Shown here: one piece after another, positions 1 through 6,904 of the stretch
How positions within the stretch are numbered: position 1 is the stretch's first letter
How the letters are laid out: each line of letters begins with the position of its first letter
Source: Algorimicrobium sp002414705
Lineage (GTDB): Bacteria; Bacteroidota; Bacteroidia; Flavobacteriales; Flavobacteriaceae
Assembly (NCBI GenBank): GCA_963972425.1
Contig: CAXAUF010000048.1
Location: forward strand, 1-22,572
Direction: 5' to 3'
Length of the DNA: 22,572 nt
Translations under genes and position numbers: made by a program
Notes under the pieces: model-generated
The model's database searches: none
What the model saw: the letters and a program-made list of their open reading frames with translations, nothing else
Told to the model about the DNA's origin: nothing

Positions 1-2
1 CA

Positions 3-584
3 ATTAAAACGGACTCAGGAAGTAGTGGCATAAGCATTTCTCCAATTGAAAATAATGGTTTTTCTAAACCAAATTCAGGTAAAATAAACGGAATGTCAGT
101 ACCAAACAACTCAACTTTAAATACGGACGATAAACCATTTTCTATGTTTGGTGAAAAGTTCGGAAATCCTGGAGAGCTTTATGAAGATCGTGTAAATAAG
201 CATTTAAAATATGCTGAAAACGATCCAAGAAGTGCTAAAGGTGGCAGTACCACTACACAATATTTAGGGGATTTTAGTACAAAAGCAGATCGTATAAACA
301 TTATATATAGAGATCACATGTATCCAGATGGTGATCGTGTTCGTATTTTTGTAAATGACGATATTGTGCAATCTAATGTCCTGTTACAATCTACGTTTAG
401 TGGTTTTAAATTACAATTAGAAAAAGGGTTTAATAAAATAGATTTTCAAGCCTTAAACCAAGGAGAGTCTGGACCCAATACGGCAGAATTGCAAATTTTA
501 GATGATGCTGGAAATGTTATTGCAGCTAGTCAATGGAATTTGGCAACAGGAGTAAAAGCAACCCTTATTGTTGTAAAAGAATAG
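3..584 (+). CDS. Conserved flavobacterial secreted protein of unknown function, 5' end missing
   Basis: The reading frame is open from base 3, so the gene almost certainly begins left of the window and the ATG at 93 is internal. The visible part is about 193 residues. It starts with a low-complexity Ser/Asn/Gly/Pro-rich stretch and ends in a compact, probably beta-sandwich domain with the signatures QYLGDF, YRDHMYPDGDRVRIFVND, FNKIDFQALNQGESGPNTAE and SQWNLATGVKATLIVVK. From memory, this C-terminal domain recurs in uncharacterised secreted proteins of Flavobacteriia, which usually carry a Sec signal peptide; here that part lies outside the window. No catalytic motif is visible. Function is unknown; binding or cell-envelope roles are only guesses. 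The stop codon is two bases from the stop of the convergent rluE gene. Confidence 0.8.
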   Translation: MKTDSGSSGISISPIENNGFSKPNSGKINGMSVPNNSTLNTDDKPFSMFGEKFGNPGELYEDRVNKHLKYAENDPRSAKGGSTTTQYLGDFSTKADRINIIYRDHMYPDGDRVRIFVNDDIVQSNVLLQSTFSGFKLQLEKGFNKIDFQALNQGESGPNTAELQILDDAGNVIAASQWNLATGVKATLIVVKE

Positions 585-586
585 TT

Positions 587-1174
587 TTATTGAATAGTCT
601 CCAACGCTTCAACATTACCCATTTTTAAATTTCCTAAAGTAATTGTTCCAACACGAACGCGAACTAATCGTAAGGTTGGAAAACCAACAGACGATGTCAT
701 TTTTCGTACTTGTCTAAATTTACCTTCGGTTATGGTAATGGAAATCCAAGTAGTCGGACCATGACGTGCATCGCGAATTCTTTTTCCGCGTTCAGGGAAA
801 TCTGGAATAGTTTCCAAAATAAATGCTTTGCCAGGTTTTGTTTTGTATGGTTTACTATTTACCGTTATAAACACACCAGTTTCTAAAACCTGTATGGCTT
901 CTGGAGTTATAGCGCCATCTACTTGCACATAATACTCCTTTTCAATTTTACTACTTGTAATAAACGTACTAGTTTGTCCATCTGTGGTTAACAATAATAA
1001 ACCTTCAGAGTTTTCATCTAAACGTCCAATAGCCATAGTACCTTCAGGAAAATCATATAATTCACCCAATAACCGTTTGTTTCGTTTTTGTTTCCCATTA
1101 ATAACAAACTGACTAATAAAACCATATGGTTTAAAGAGTTTAAAATGTTTGTCTGTCAATTTTGATTTGTGCAT
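587..1174 (-). CDS. rluE: 23S rRNA pseudouridine synthase, RluE-type (RsuA family)
   Basis: The product should isomerise a uridine in 23S rRNA to pseudouridine; E. coli RluE acts at U2457. The catalytic motif AIGRLDENSEGLLLLTTDG is clear, with the nucleophilic Asp at about residue 53. The N-terminal KPYGFISQF and the C-terminal EGKFRQVRKM stretch are typical of the RsuA/RluE group. The protein is about 195 residues and lacks an N-terminal S4 domain, as RluE does. I chose the ATG at 1174. The frame can be extended to a TTG at 1204, but that codon lies inside the -7 promoter box (1202-1209) and would not be in the mRNA. The gene diverges from the helicase and converges on the secreted protein gene with a 2-base gap. 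The exact target uridine is inferred from family membership. Confidence 0.9.
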   Translation of the reverse strand: MHKSKLTDKHFKLFKPYGFISQFVINGKQKRNKRLLGELYDFPEGTMAIGRLDENSEGLLLLTTDGQTSTFITSSKIEKEYYVQVDGAITPEAIQVLETGVFITVNSKPYKTKPGKAFILETIPDFPERGKRIRDARHGPTTWISITITEGKFRQVRKMTSSVGFPTLRLVRVRVGTITLGNLKMGNVEALETIQ

Positions 1175-1201
1175 ATAAAATAGGGAAAAGCTTTGAAGTC
1201 G

Positions 1202-1209
1202 CAAAAATA
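1202..1209 (-). promoter_or_regulatory. -7 promoter box for rluE
   Basis: On the minus strand this reads TATTTTTG, a full match to the Bacteroidota -7 consensus TAnnTTTG. It lies 27 bases before the ATG at 1174, giving a short leader of about 20 bases. I see no convincing TTG -33 element at the expected distance. Confidence 0.6.
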
Positions 1210-1262
1210 AGTTTTAAACCATGGTTGTTGAAAAAGATTCTGTAATTATTTTCAAAAAATTC

Positions 1263-1292
1263 TTGATAAACCTTGAAAAGAACGTATTTTTG
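1263..1292 (+). promoter_or_regulatory. Promoter of the DEAH helicase gene (-33 TTG and -7 TATTTTTG)
   Basis: TTG at 1263-1265 is followed after 19 bases by TATTTTTG at 1285-1292. Both match the Bacteroidota primary sigma factor consensus TTG/TAnnTTTG, with spacing in the usual range. The expected transcription start is near 1298, about 11 bases before the ATG at 1309. This is the most complete promoter in the window. Confidence 0.7.
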
Positions 1293-1308
1293 CGCATTGG
1301 AAAAATTT

Positions 1309-2868
1309 ATGAGCACGAGTATTTCATTATCAGAATTAGAAGACAGAAAAGAAGGTAAAGACCTATATAGTTATCAAAAAGGTGCTATCAACAAAATTTT
1401 TAAAAGTTTTGAAGAAGCTCCCGAAGATTACCATTTATTATACCAACTCCCAACAGGAGGTGGTAAAACCGTTATTTTCTCCGAAATTGTTAGACAATAT
1501 TTAAAGCCCCACAAAAAGAAAGTGTTGGTTATGACTCACCGAATTGAGTTATGCCGACAAACATCAGGTATGCTTACCGAATTTGGTGTAGAGAACAAAG
1601 TGGTTAATAGTAAAGCAAATCTAGACGACCAAAGCCAATATAGCTGCTTTGTTGCCATGGTTGAAACTCTAAATAACCGTTTGAATGAAGATAAGCTGGA
1701 TATTTCAGATATTGGATTGGTTATTATTGATGAAGCGCACTACAACTCCTTTACAAAACTATTTAAGTTTTTTGAGAAATCCTTTATTTTAGGCGTTACA
1801 GCAACACCTTTAAGTTCCAACATTAAATTACCAATGAAGGATAATTATGATGAGCTAATTGTAGGTGAAAGTATTGAATCTCTTATAAATAATGAATTTC
1901 TTGCAAAAGCATCAGTCTATTCATATAATGTAGGATTAACCTCTTTAGTTGTTGGAGCAAATGGAGATTATACTGTAAAATCTTCCGAAGATTTATACAC
2001 CAATAATGATATGCTTTCTAAGTTGCTTCAAGCTTACGAAGAACGTTCAAAAGGCAAGAAAACCTTAATATTTAATAATGGTATAAACACGTCATTACAT
2101 GTGTATGATACCTTTAGAATGGCAGGTTATCCAGTAGCACATTTAGATAATACAAACACCAAAAAAGAACGTAAAAAAATATTAAAATGGTTTAAGGAAA
2201 CACCAGATGCTATTTTAACCTCTGTTAGTATTTTAACAACAGGTTTTGATGAGCCTACCGTGGATTCTATTATTTTAAATCGTGCCACTAAATCACTTAC
2301 ATTATACTACCAAATGATTGGTAGAGGCTCACGTATATTGAAAAACAAGAGCACATTTACCGTTTTAGATTTAGGAAACAACTTACACAGATTTGGTCCT
2401 TGGGGAGCAGATTTAGATTGGCATCGTATTTTTAGATCGCCAAACTTCTATTTAGATGGCATTTTAGCCGATGATGAAATTGAAGAAAATTTCCGTTATG
2501 AAATGCCTGATGATTTACGCGAATCATTTGCAAATTCTGAAGATGTATATTTTGATATTAAAAAAACGTATATAGCAGCTGTACGAGCTGGCGAATCTTC
2601 CAAAGTTGTATTAGAGCGCTCCATTGAACATCATTCTAAAATTTGTGTTGAAAATAGTGAGGACTTATGGGATGCTTTGGATTTAGCAAAACAATTAGGT
2701 GATGATATAGATTACCGTATTCACCGTTATACAAAATGTATTAGCAAAAGTACGTTCAATTTTGTTGAATGGTTAAAGGACGATTATCGCAAAAAACTAC
2801 GTGCGTATTTACGTAGTAATTTTGATGATGTGTACCTTCAAGTCCATGGAAAACCACCAGCGGAATAG
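1309..2868 (+). CDS. SF2 DEAD/DEAH-box helicase (RadD / restriction-helicase-like)
   Basis: This is a superfamily 2 ATP-dependent nucleic-acid helicase of about 519 residues. The motifs appear in order: YQKGAI (Q-like region), LPTGGGKT Walker A at residues 47-54, VMTHRIELCRQ (Ia), IIDEAH Walker B around 139-144, GVTATP (III), KTLIFNNG (IV), TTGFDEPTVD (V) and QMIGRGSR (VI) at 335-342. The THRIEL and QMIGRGSR wording is closer to RadD/type III restriction helicase cores than to RNA helicases, so DNA is the likelier substrate; that is inference. No nuclease or methylase partner lies next to it. The ATG at 1309 is preferred over the upstream TTG at 1273, which lies between the two promoter elements. 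A strong terminator follows 41 bases after the stop. The C-terminal ~130 residues are not recognised. Confidence 0.85.
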   Translation: MSTSISLSELEDRKEGKDLYSYQKGAINKIFKSFEEAPEDYHLLYQLPTGGGKTVIFSEIVRQYLKPHKKKVLVMTHRIELCRQTSGMLTEFGVENKVVNSKANLDDQSQYSCFVAMVETLNNRLNEDKLDISDIGLVIIDEAHYNSFTKLFKFFEKSFILGVTATPLSSNIKLPMKDNYDELIVGESIESLINNEFLAKASVYSYNVGLTSLVVGANGDYTVKSSEDLYTNNDMLSKLLQAYEERSKGKKTLIFNNGINTSLHVYDTFRMAGYPVAHLDNTNTKKERKKILKWFKETPDAILTSVSILTTGFDEPTVDSIILNRATKSLTLYYQMIGRGSRILKNKSTFTVLDLGNNLHRFGPWGADLDWHRIFRSPNFYLDGILADDEIEENFRYEMPDDLRESFANSEDVYFDIKKTYIAAVRAGESSKVVLERSIEHHSKICVENSEDLWDALDLAKQLGDDIDYRIHRYTKCISKSTFNFVEWLKDDYRKKLRAYLRSNFDDVYLQVHGKPPAE

Positions 2869-2873
2869 GATGT

Positions 2874-3686
2874 TTACCACCAAACAACAAAACACTTTTT
2901 AATACTATTATCAGCCTGCTTTATCCAACAGCAGGCTGATTTTTTTTCTATTTCTATAGCATTAAAATGAGCTTCAGCATCCTGAAAATGTAACCAGCTT
3001 ACCGAATTATGAGGTTGTATCAACCAATCTGGTTTACTTGGAAAATAAAAACTAGAGGATTTAAATTCTGATAATTCCTCTATTCTTAAATAAAACCCAA
3101 CTACACAATCAGGATTAAGCAGTTTAATAGTCACGTCTTTTTTATAAGGCAAGAATAATTGCGCTTTAAAACAGACTTTTTGTAATATCTCATTAACATT
3201 TAATTTTAGGCTTTGGATTAAAGATTGCGTTTGTGGTTTATAGAGTAGTGGAAGCTGTTTGTTTTTTAACTTGGTTAGTTTTTCTAATAAACTATCTTTT
3301 CTGTTAGGTCCAATAAAATGGTCTATTTCAGAATGACCTACAGACTCATCATAGACGTAAAATTTATATATAATTTCTAAATGAATAGGTGTCTCGTTAT
3401 TTGTAATTATAGCATCTAATTCTCCAATAGTTTGTTTATTGTCTTGTATCTGACTATTTTCAATTAAAATAGAAATGGCTGTATTTTGTTCCAATTCATT
3501 AAAAACAAATTGTTCCACACGTTTACCCAAACGTAGATTTTTGGGTAAGGTTTTTATAAATGTACCTGAAATATTTTTGGGAATTAAAAATTGTGAAATA
3601 CCCATCAAATCAGATTTAAACCACAAAGCAGGCGTTTGTTTATAACCTTGATATTGGGATGCTATTTGGTTTGAATCTGAAGGCAT
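2874..3686 (-). CDS. DUF1853 family protein (nuclease-like arrangement of residues)
   Basis: This gene encodes about 270 residues of a DUF1853-type protein of unknown function. The family pattern is visible as GELDAI (88-93 from the chosen start), HLEIIYKFYV (102-111) and a long FIGPNRKDSLLEKL...KQLPLL block (about 124-148). An early helix LGKRVEQFVFNELE precedes them. The order helix Glu, GELD, then ExxxK resembles a PD-(D/E)XK nuclease core, but this is only an inference from spacing. I chose the ATG at 3686, which leaves 16 bases after the channel gene's stop. A TTG at 3740 would overlap that gene by 38 bases. It is the last gene of a minus-strand operon with DUF3817 and YbdG. Its 3' end contains the intrinsic terminator of the opposing helicase gene. 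Confidence 0.75.
   Translation of the reverse strand: MPSDSNQIASQYQGYKQTPALWFKSDLMGISQFLIPKNISGTFIKTLPKNLRLGKRVEQFVFNELEQNTAISILIENSQIQDNKQTIGELDAIITNNETPIHLEIIYKFYVYDESVGHSEIDHFIGPNRKDSLLEKLTKLKNKQLPLLYKPQTQSLIQSLKLNVNEILQKVCFKAQLFLPYKKDVTIKLLNPDCVVGFYLRIEELSEFKSSSFYFPSKPDWLIQPHNSVSWLHFQDAEAHFNAIEIEKKSACCWIKQADNSIKKCFVVWW
2910..2948 (+). terminator. Intrinsic terminator of the helicase gene, inside the DUF1853 coding sequence
   Basis: A perfect 11-bp stem, ATCAGCCTGCT (2910-2920) and AGCAGGCTGAT (2930-2940), encloses a 9-base loop. It is followed by an unbroken run of T through 2947. It starts 41 bases after the helicase stop. The minus-strand side is not followed by a T run, so it should act only on plus-strand transcription. 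Confidence 0.85.
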
Positions 3687-3702
3687 AACGAAACATGAAC
3701 AG

Positions 3703-4950
3703 TTAGTCTGTAGTTGAACCAATAACGGTTGATAATTCAAAAATTTCTAAATCGAAAAAAGGTACAGCAGCCAGAGCATGATCAAAAATATCAGACATGA
3801 TATATTCGTAATTAGCCCAACGTTTATCGCTACTAAACGCATAGATTTCTAAAGGCAATCCTTGAGGTGTTGGCGCCAATTGGCGAACCATTATCATCAT
3901 ATCTTTATTAATCCCTGAATGATTTTCAATATAACTTTGAAGATACTTACGAAACACACCCAGGTTTGTTAAATTTCTGCCGTTTATTAAAGTCGATTTG
4001 TCAATATCGTTGGATGTATTGAAATTTGAAATATCATTTTGTCTTTGATTTAGGTAATTTGTTATTAATTGAATGTTCTTTAAGTCTTCAATTTTATCTT
4101 CTGTTAAATATTGAATACTTTTAGATTTTAAAAGTATAGCGCGTTTTATTCGTCTCCCACCAGAAGACTGCATGCCACGCCAATTTTTAAAGGAATCCGT
4201 TATAAGAGCGTAGGTTGGAATGTGCGTAATAGTTAAATCGAAATTTTGAACTTGAACGGTTGATAGGTTAATTTCAACAACATCACCATCAGCACCATAT
4301 TTTTCCATAGTTATCCAATCGCCAATGCGAACAGAATCGTTAATTGCCACTTGAATACTGGCTACAAAACCTAAAATAGTATCTTTAAAAATTAATAGTA
4401 AAACCGCAGATGCAGCACCTAAAGTGGTAAAAAAGTTAAGGAAAGATAAATCGATTACTACAGCTAGTATGGAGGCAAAACCAAGAATCCACACAAATAA
4501 CATAACAACTTGAATGTAGCTATCTATAGGTTTATCTCGAAGTCGAGGTAAGGTTTTAAAATAAGACTCAAACGTTTTTAAAATACTTCTAATAATCCAA
4601 ACAGTTAAAACTATGCCATAAACCTTAATTAGAATGATAATATTACCTTCAAATTCTGGATAATCATAAAAAACAAAAGGAAACAACTTTAAGGTTATAA
4701 TTAAAGGAATTATATGTGCTATGTTTCTTGGCGCTTTATGGTCTATTAATAAATCGTCAAAATTAGTTTTAGATTTAGCTGCAATGGTATTAAAGACATT
4801 AATTAATAATTTTCGCGTAATATAATCTGCTAAAATTAATATTAATAATAAGACCAATACTAAACCTAACATATTCAGAAACTTTGAAAAAGATTCTGAA
4901 ATACCTGATTCTAAACTATAATCATAAATAAAGCATTGTAAATCTTGCAT
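3703..4950 (-). CDS. ybdG: Mechanosensitive channel, MscS family, YbdG-type
   Basis: This is an inner-membrane small-conductance mechanosensitive channel of 415 residues, expected to open under membrane tension during osmotic downshock. Hydrophobic segments lie at about 26-41, 78-95, 103-121 and 147-168. The pore helix and MscS beta domain follow at about 172-250 (TLGAASAVLLLIFKDTILGF, then VRIGDWI). The C-terminal part has the marks of the YbdG group: FKNWRGMQSSGGRRIKR at 254-270, GRNLTNLGVFRKYL, VRQLAPTPQGLPLEIYAF and MSDIFDHALA. Length matches YbdG (about 415). It sits 5 bases downstream of the DUF3817 gene and 16 bases upstream of the DUF1853 gene. Strong identification at family level; the symbol is by homology with E. 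coli. Confidence 0.92.
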   Translation of the reverse strand: MQDLQCFIYDYSLESGISESFSKFLNMLGLVLVLLLILILADYITRKLLINVFNTIAAKSKTNFDDLLIDHKAPRNIAHIIPLIITLKLFPFVFYDYPEFEGNIIILIKVYGIVLTVWIIRSILKTFESYFKTLPRLRDKPIDSYIQVVMLFVWILGFASILAVVIDLSFLNFFTTLGAASAVLLLIFKDTILGFVASIQVAINDSVRIGDWITMEKYGADGDVVEINLSTVQVQNFDLTITHIPTYALITDSFKNWRGMQSSGGRRIKRAILLKSKSIQYLTEDKIEDLKNIQLITNYLNQRQNDISNFNTSNDIDKSTLINGRNLTNLGVFRKYLQSYIENHSGINKDMMIMVRQLAPTPQGLPLEIYAFSSDKRWANYEYIMSDIFDHALAAVPFFDLEIFELSTVIGSTTD

Positions 4951-4955
4951 TTGTA

Positions 4956-5234
4956 TTAAGCTTTTTTAAGGTATTTGTATTCAATGTAAAATGTGCCAAA
5001 TGGAATTATAGAAGCTAATAATACTTTTGCTAAAACCAAATTATTCCATGGCATTTTCTTGCTAATCACAATGGCAAGAATAATATAGGCAATAAATAAT
5101 ATTCCGTGTGGCATCCCTAACATTTTTACGTATTGCGGATCATCCGACAGGTATTTTATAGGTGTTGCTATAAATAATAAAAGGATATAAGAAACGCCTT
5201 CCAAAAAGGCAGTGAGTCTAAATAACTGAAGCAT
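4956..5234 (-). CDS. DUF3817 family small membrane protein
   Basis: A 92-residue protein with three hydrophobic segments, at about 10-27, 40-58 and 67-84. The patterns FLEGVSYILLL, PIKYL, VKMLGMPHGILFIAY and the basic C-terminal tail EYKYLKKA fit the DUF3817 (YdzA-like) family of small integral membrane proteins. The function of the family is unknown. It is the first gene of a minus-strand operon that continues, after a 5-base gap, into the mechanosensitive channel, so a role linked to membrane or osmotic state is possible but unproven. The ATG at 5234 is supported by a -7 box 26 bases upstream. Confidence 0.8.
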   Translation of the reverse strand: MLQLFRLTAFLEGVSYILLLFIATPIKYLSDDPQYVKMLGMPHGILFIAYIILAIVISKKMPWNNLVLAKVLLASIIPFGTFYIEYKYLKKA

Positions 5235-5259
5235 ATTAAATTTTCTATCAAATTAAGTG

Positions 5260-5267
5260 CAAAAATA
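5260..5267 (-). promoter_or_regulatory. -7 promoter box of the DUF3817-ybdG-DUF1853 operon
   Basis: On the minus strand this reads TATTTTTG, a full TAnnTTTG match 26 bases before the ATG at 5234. No TTG is seen at the usual -33 distance. It should drive all three minus-strand genes, since the gaps between them are only 5 and 16 bases. Confidence 0.55.
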
Positions 5268-5386
5268 CAATTAGTAAAACGAACTACTTATGGTTTTAAC
5301 AATAAATTGTTGATCACTTTTAAAGGTTAAACTGCAATCAATAAGCAGATTACCGATTTTAATGCTTAACACAACGAATTTAATAG

Positions 5387-6790
5387 ATGCAACTACAATT
5401 TAATAATACATTTATCTCACCAAACGCTATTAAACCTAAAACTTTGACTTTAAAAAATCCTACAACACAAATTAAACAAATCATGTTTCTTTGCATGACT
5501 ATTATGTTTTGCAGTATCTCAAATGCGCAAACTACAACTGCTATTCTAGATTCTAATTTTGAGCAAGTACTTATTAATTTTGGTATAGACACCAACGGTT
5601 TAAATGGAAACATTTTAAATTCAGAAGCTGAAGCTGTAATTAGCTTAAACATTTACGAAGAAAATATTCATGACTTAACAGGAATTGAAGCTTTTGTTAA
5701 TTTAAAACACCTATATAGTTATTCAAATAATATTACAACTTTAGATTTATCCAACAATATATATTTAGAGGTTTTAGATATTGAAAATAATAGTTTAGAA
5801 ACACTCAATATTAACCAAAACACGTTCCTTAAAGAAATTTATGTAAGTAATAATTTATTAGAAACATTAACGGTTTCTCACTTACCAAATTTAGAATTGC
5901 TTTCATGTAATTTAAATAATTTATCCACTCTTAATGTTCTAAATAATCCAGAACTTGAAGTGCTTTGGTGCTACTCTAATAACCTAAACACTTTGGACGT
6001 AAGTAGTAATTATGAATTGGAATCACTATTCTGTGGAAACAATAATTTGAGTGCCTTAAACATTTCAAATAATTACGATTTACACACCTTATCGTGTTCG
6101 GATAATAATTTACCTACTATTTCATTTAGTCAGTGTTCAGATATTTCATACATAGATATTAGCAATAATAATTTTACAGAATTAGATTTAAGTATCAATA
6201 CTGGATTAAAACGTTTGTTGTGTGAAAACAATAATATTACTGAATTAGAGCTTTTTAATGCACCTGAATTATTCTTATTACACGCTAGCAATAATTTAAT
6301 AAACGAAATTGATTTATCTATGAACGATGATTTACGGTTTGTTCGTTTAGGTAATAACAATTTAAATTCTTTGGATATCCGAAATGACAGAAATCATAGA
6401 ATTTCTAGTTTTAATGCACAAGGAAATAATAATTTGAGCTGTATTTTTGTAGATGATGTTTTGGCCACCTATTTAGCTAATTGGATTATAGATAATTCAT
6501 CAAGTTTTGTAGCTAACGAAACAGATTGTAATGCTTTAAGTACTGAAGAAATTACTAAAACTCTTACAATTGAAATGTATCCAAATCCAGCAACGGATTA
6601 TATTCATATTAAAAACGTGGATGCTGATGCACAAATTAGCATTTATAATGTAAACGGACAATTAATTAAAAGGCATGCAACATCTATTCAAGGGAATAGT
6701 GTTAATGTAGCGTCGTTAAGTTCTGGTTTATACATTGTTAAAGTAGCTTATTTAAACCAATCGGTTACCAAGAAAATTCTTATTAATTAA
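5387..6790 (+). CDS. Secreted leucine-rich repeat protein with T9SS type A sorting domain
   Basis: A 467-residue surface or secreted protein. An extended basic N-region (Lys at 16, 18, 23, 30) leads into the hydrophobic core IMFLCMTIMFCSISNAQ, with likely cleavage before Gln48. After an N-cap (NFEQVLINFGIDTNG, DLTGIEAFVNL), about eleven leucine-rich repeats of 21 residues run from about 106 to 337. Their plan is LxxLxCxxNNLxxLDLSxNxx. Residues 393-467 form a T9SS type A sorting domain, with MYPNPATDYIHI, ISIYNVNGQLIK, LSSGLYIVKV and a C-terminal KKILIN. It should be exported by Sec and then by the type IX system, and either anchored or released. Start is less certain: Met33 at 5483 would leave a signal peptide without positive charge, so I keep the ATG at 5387. 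I find no TAnnTTTG box in the 152 bases upstream. Confidence 0.88.
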   Translation: MQLQFNNTFISPNAIKPKTLTLKNPTTQIKQIMFLCMTIMFCSISNAQTTTAILDSNFEQVLINFGIDTNGLNGNILNSEAEAVISLNIYEENIHDLTGIEAFVNLKHLYSYSNNITTLDLSNNIYLEVLDIENNSLETLNINQNTFLKEIYVSNNLLETLTVSHLPNLELLSCNLNNLSTLNVLNNPELEVLWCYSNNLNTLDVSSNYELESLFCGNNNLSALNISNNYDLHTLSCSDNNLPTISFSQCSDISYIDISNNNFTELDLSINTGLKRLLCENNNITELELFNAPELFLLHASNNLINEIDLSMNDDLRFVRLGNNNLNSLDIRNDRNHRISSFNAQGNNNLSCIFVDDVLATYLANWIIDNSSSFVANETDCNALSTEEITKTLTIEMYPNPATDYIHIKNVDADAQISIYNVNGQLIKRHATSIQGNSVNVASLSSGLYIVKVAYLNQSVTKKILIN

Positions 6791-6869
6791 TTTTTTCAAT
6801 TCAGATAAATCTATCATTTAAATCATAGTCAAATTTAATTTTAACGCTTTTTTACAATGGCCTCTTCCA

Positions 6870-6898
6870 TAGTTTAAGTATCTTTAAAACTTAAACTA
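6870..6898. repeat. Inverted repeat just before the M16 protease start
   Basis: Perfect 10-base arms, TAGTTTAAGT (6870-6879) and ACTTAAACTA (6889-6898), flank a 9-base loop and end 6 bases before the ATG at 6905. TATCTTTA (6879-6886), a near match to the -7 consensus, lies across the loop. It could be an operator or an mRNA hairpin. The arms are AT-rich, so a stable RNA stem is uncertain. Confidence 0.45.
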
Positions 6899-6904
6899 AA
6901 CACT

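Noticed and set aside
5380..5652. A 90-codon minus-strand frame antisense to the start of the LRR gene
   Set aside because: It lies mostly inside a convincing gene, with Cys-rich unlikely composition and no promoter box or homology. It is a shadow frame.
5667..6400. Possible tandem DNA repeat or CRISPR-like array in the LRR gene
   Set aside because: The periodicity is 63 bases because the protein repeats every 21 residues. The DNA units differ too much for a CRISPR or recent tandem duplication.
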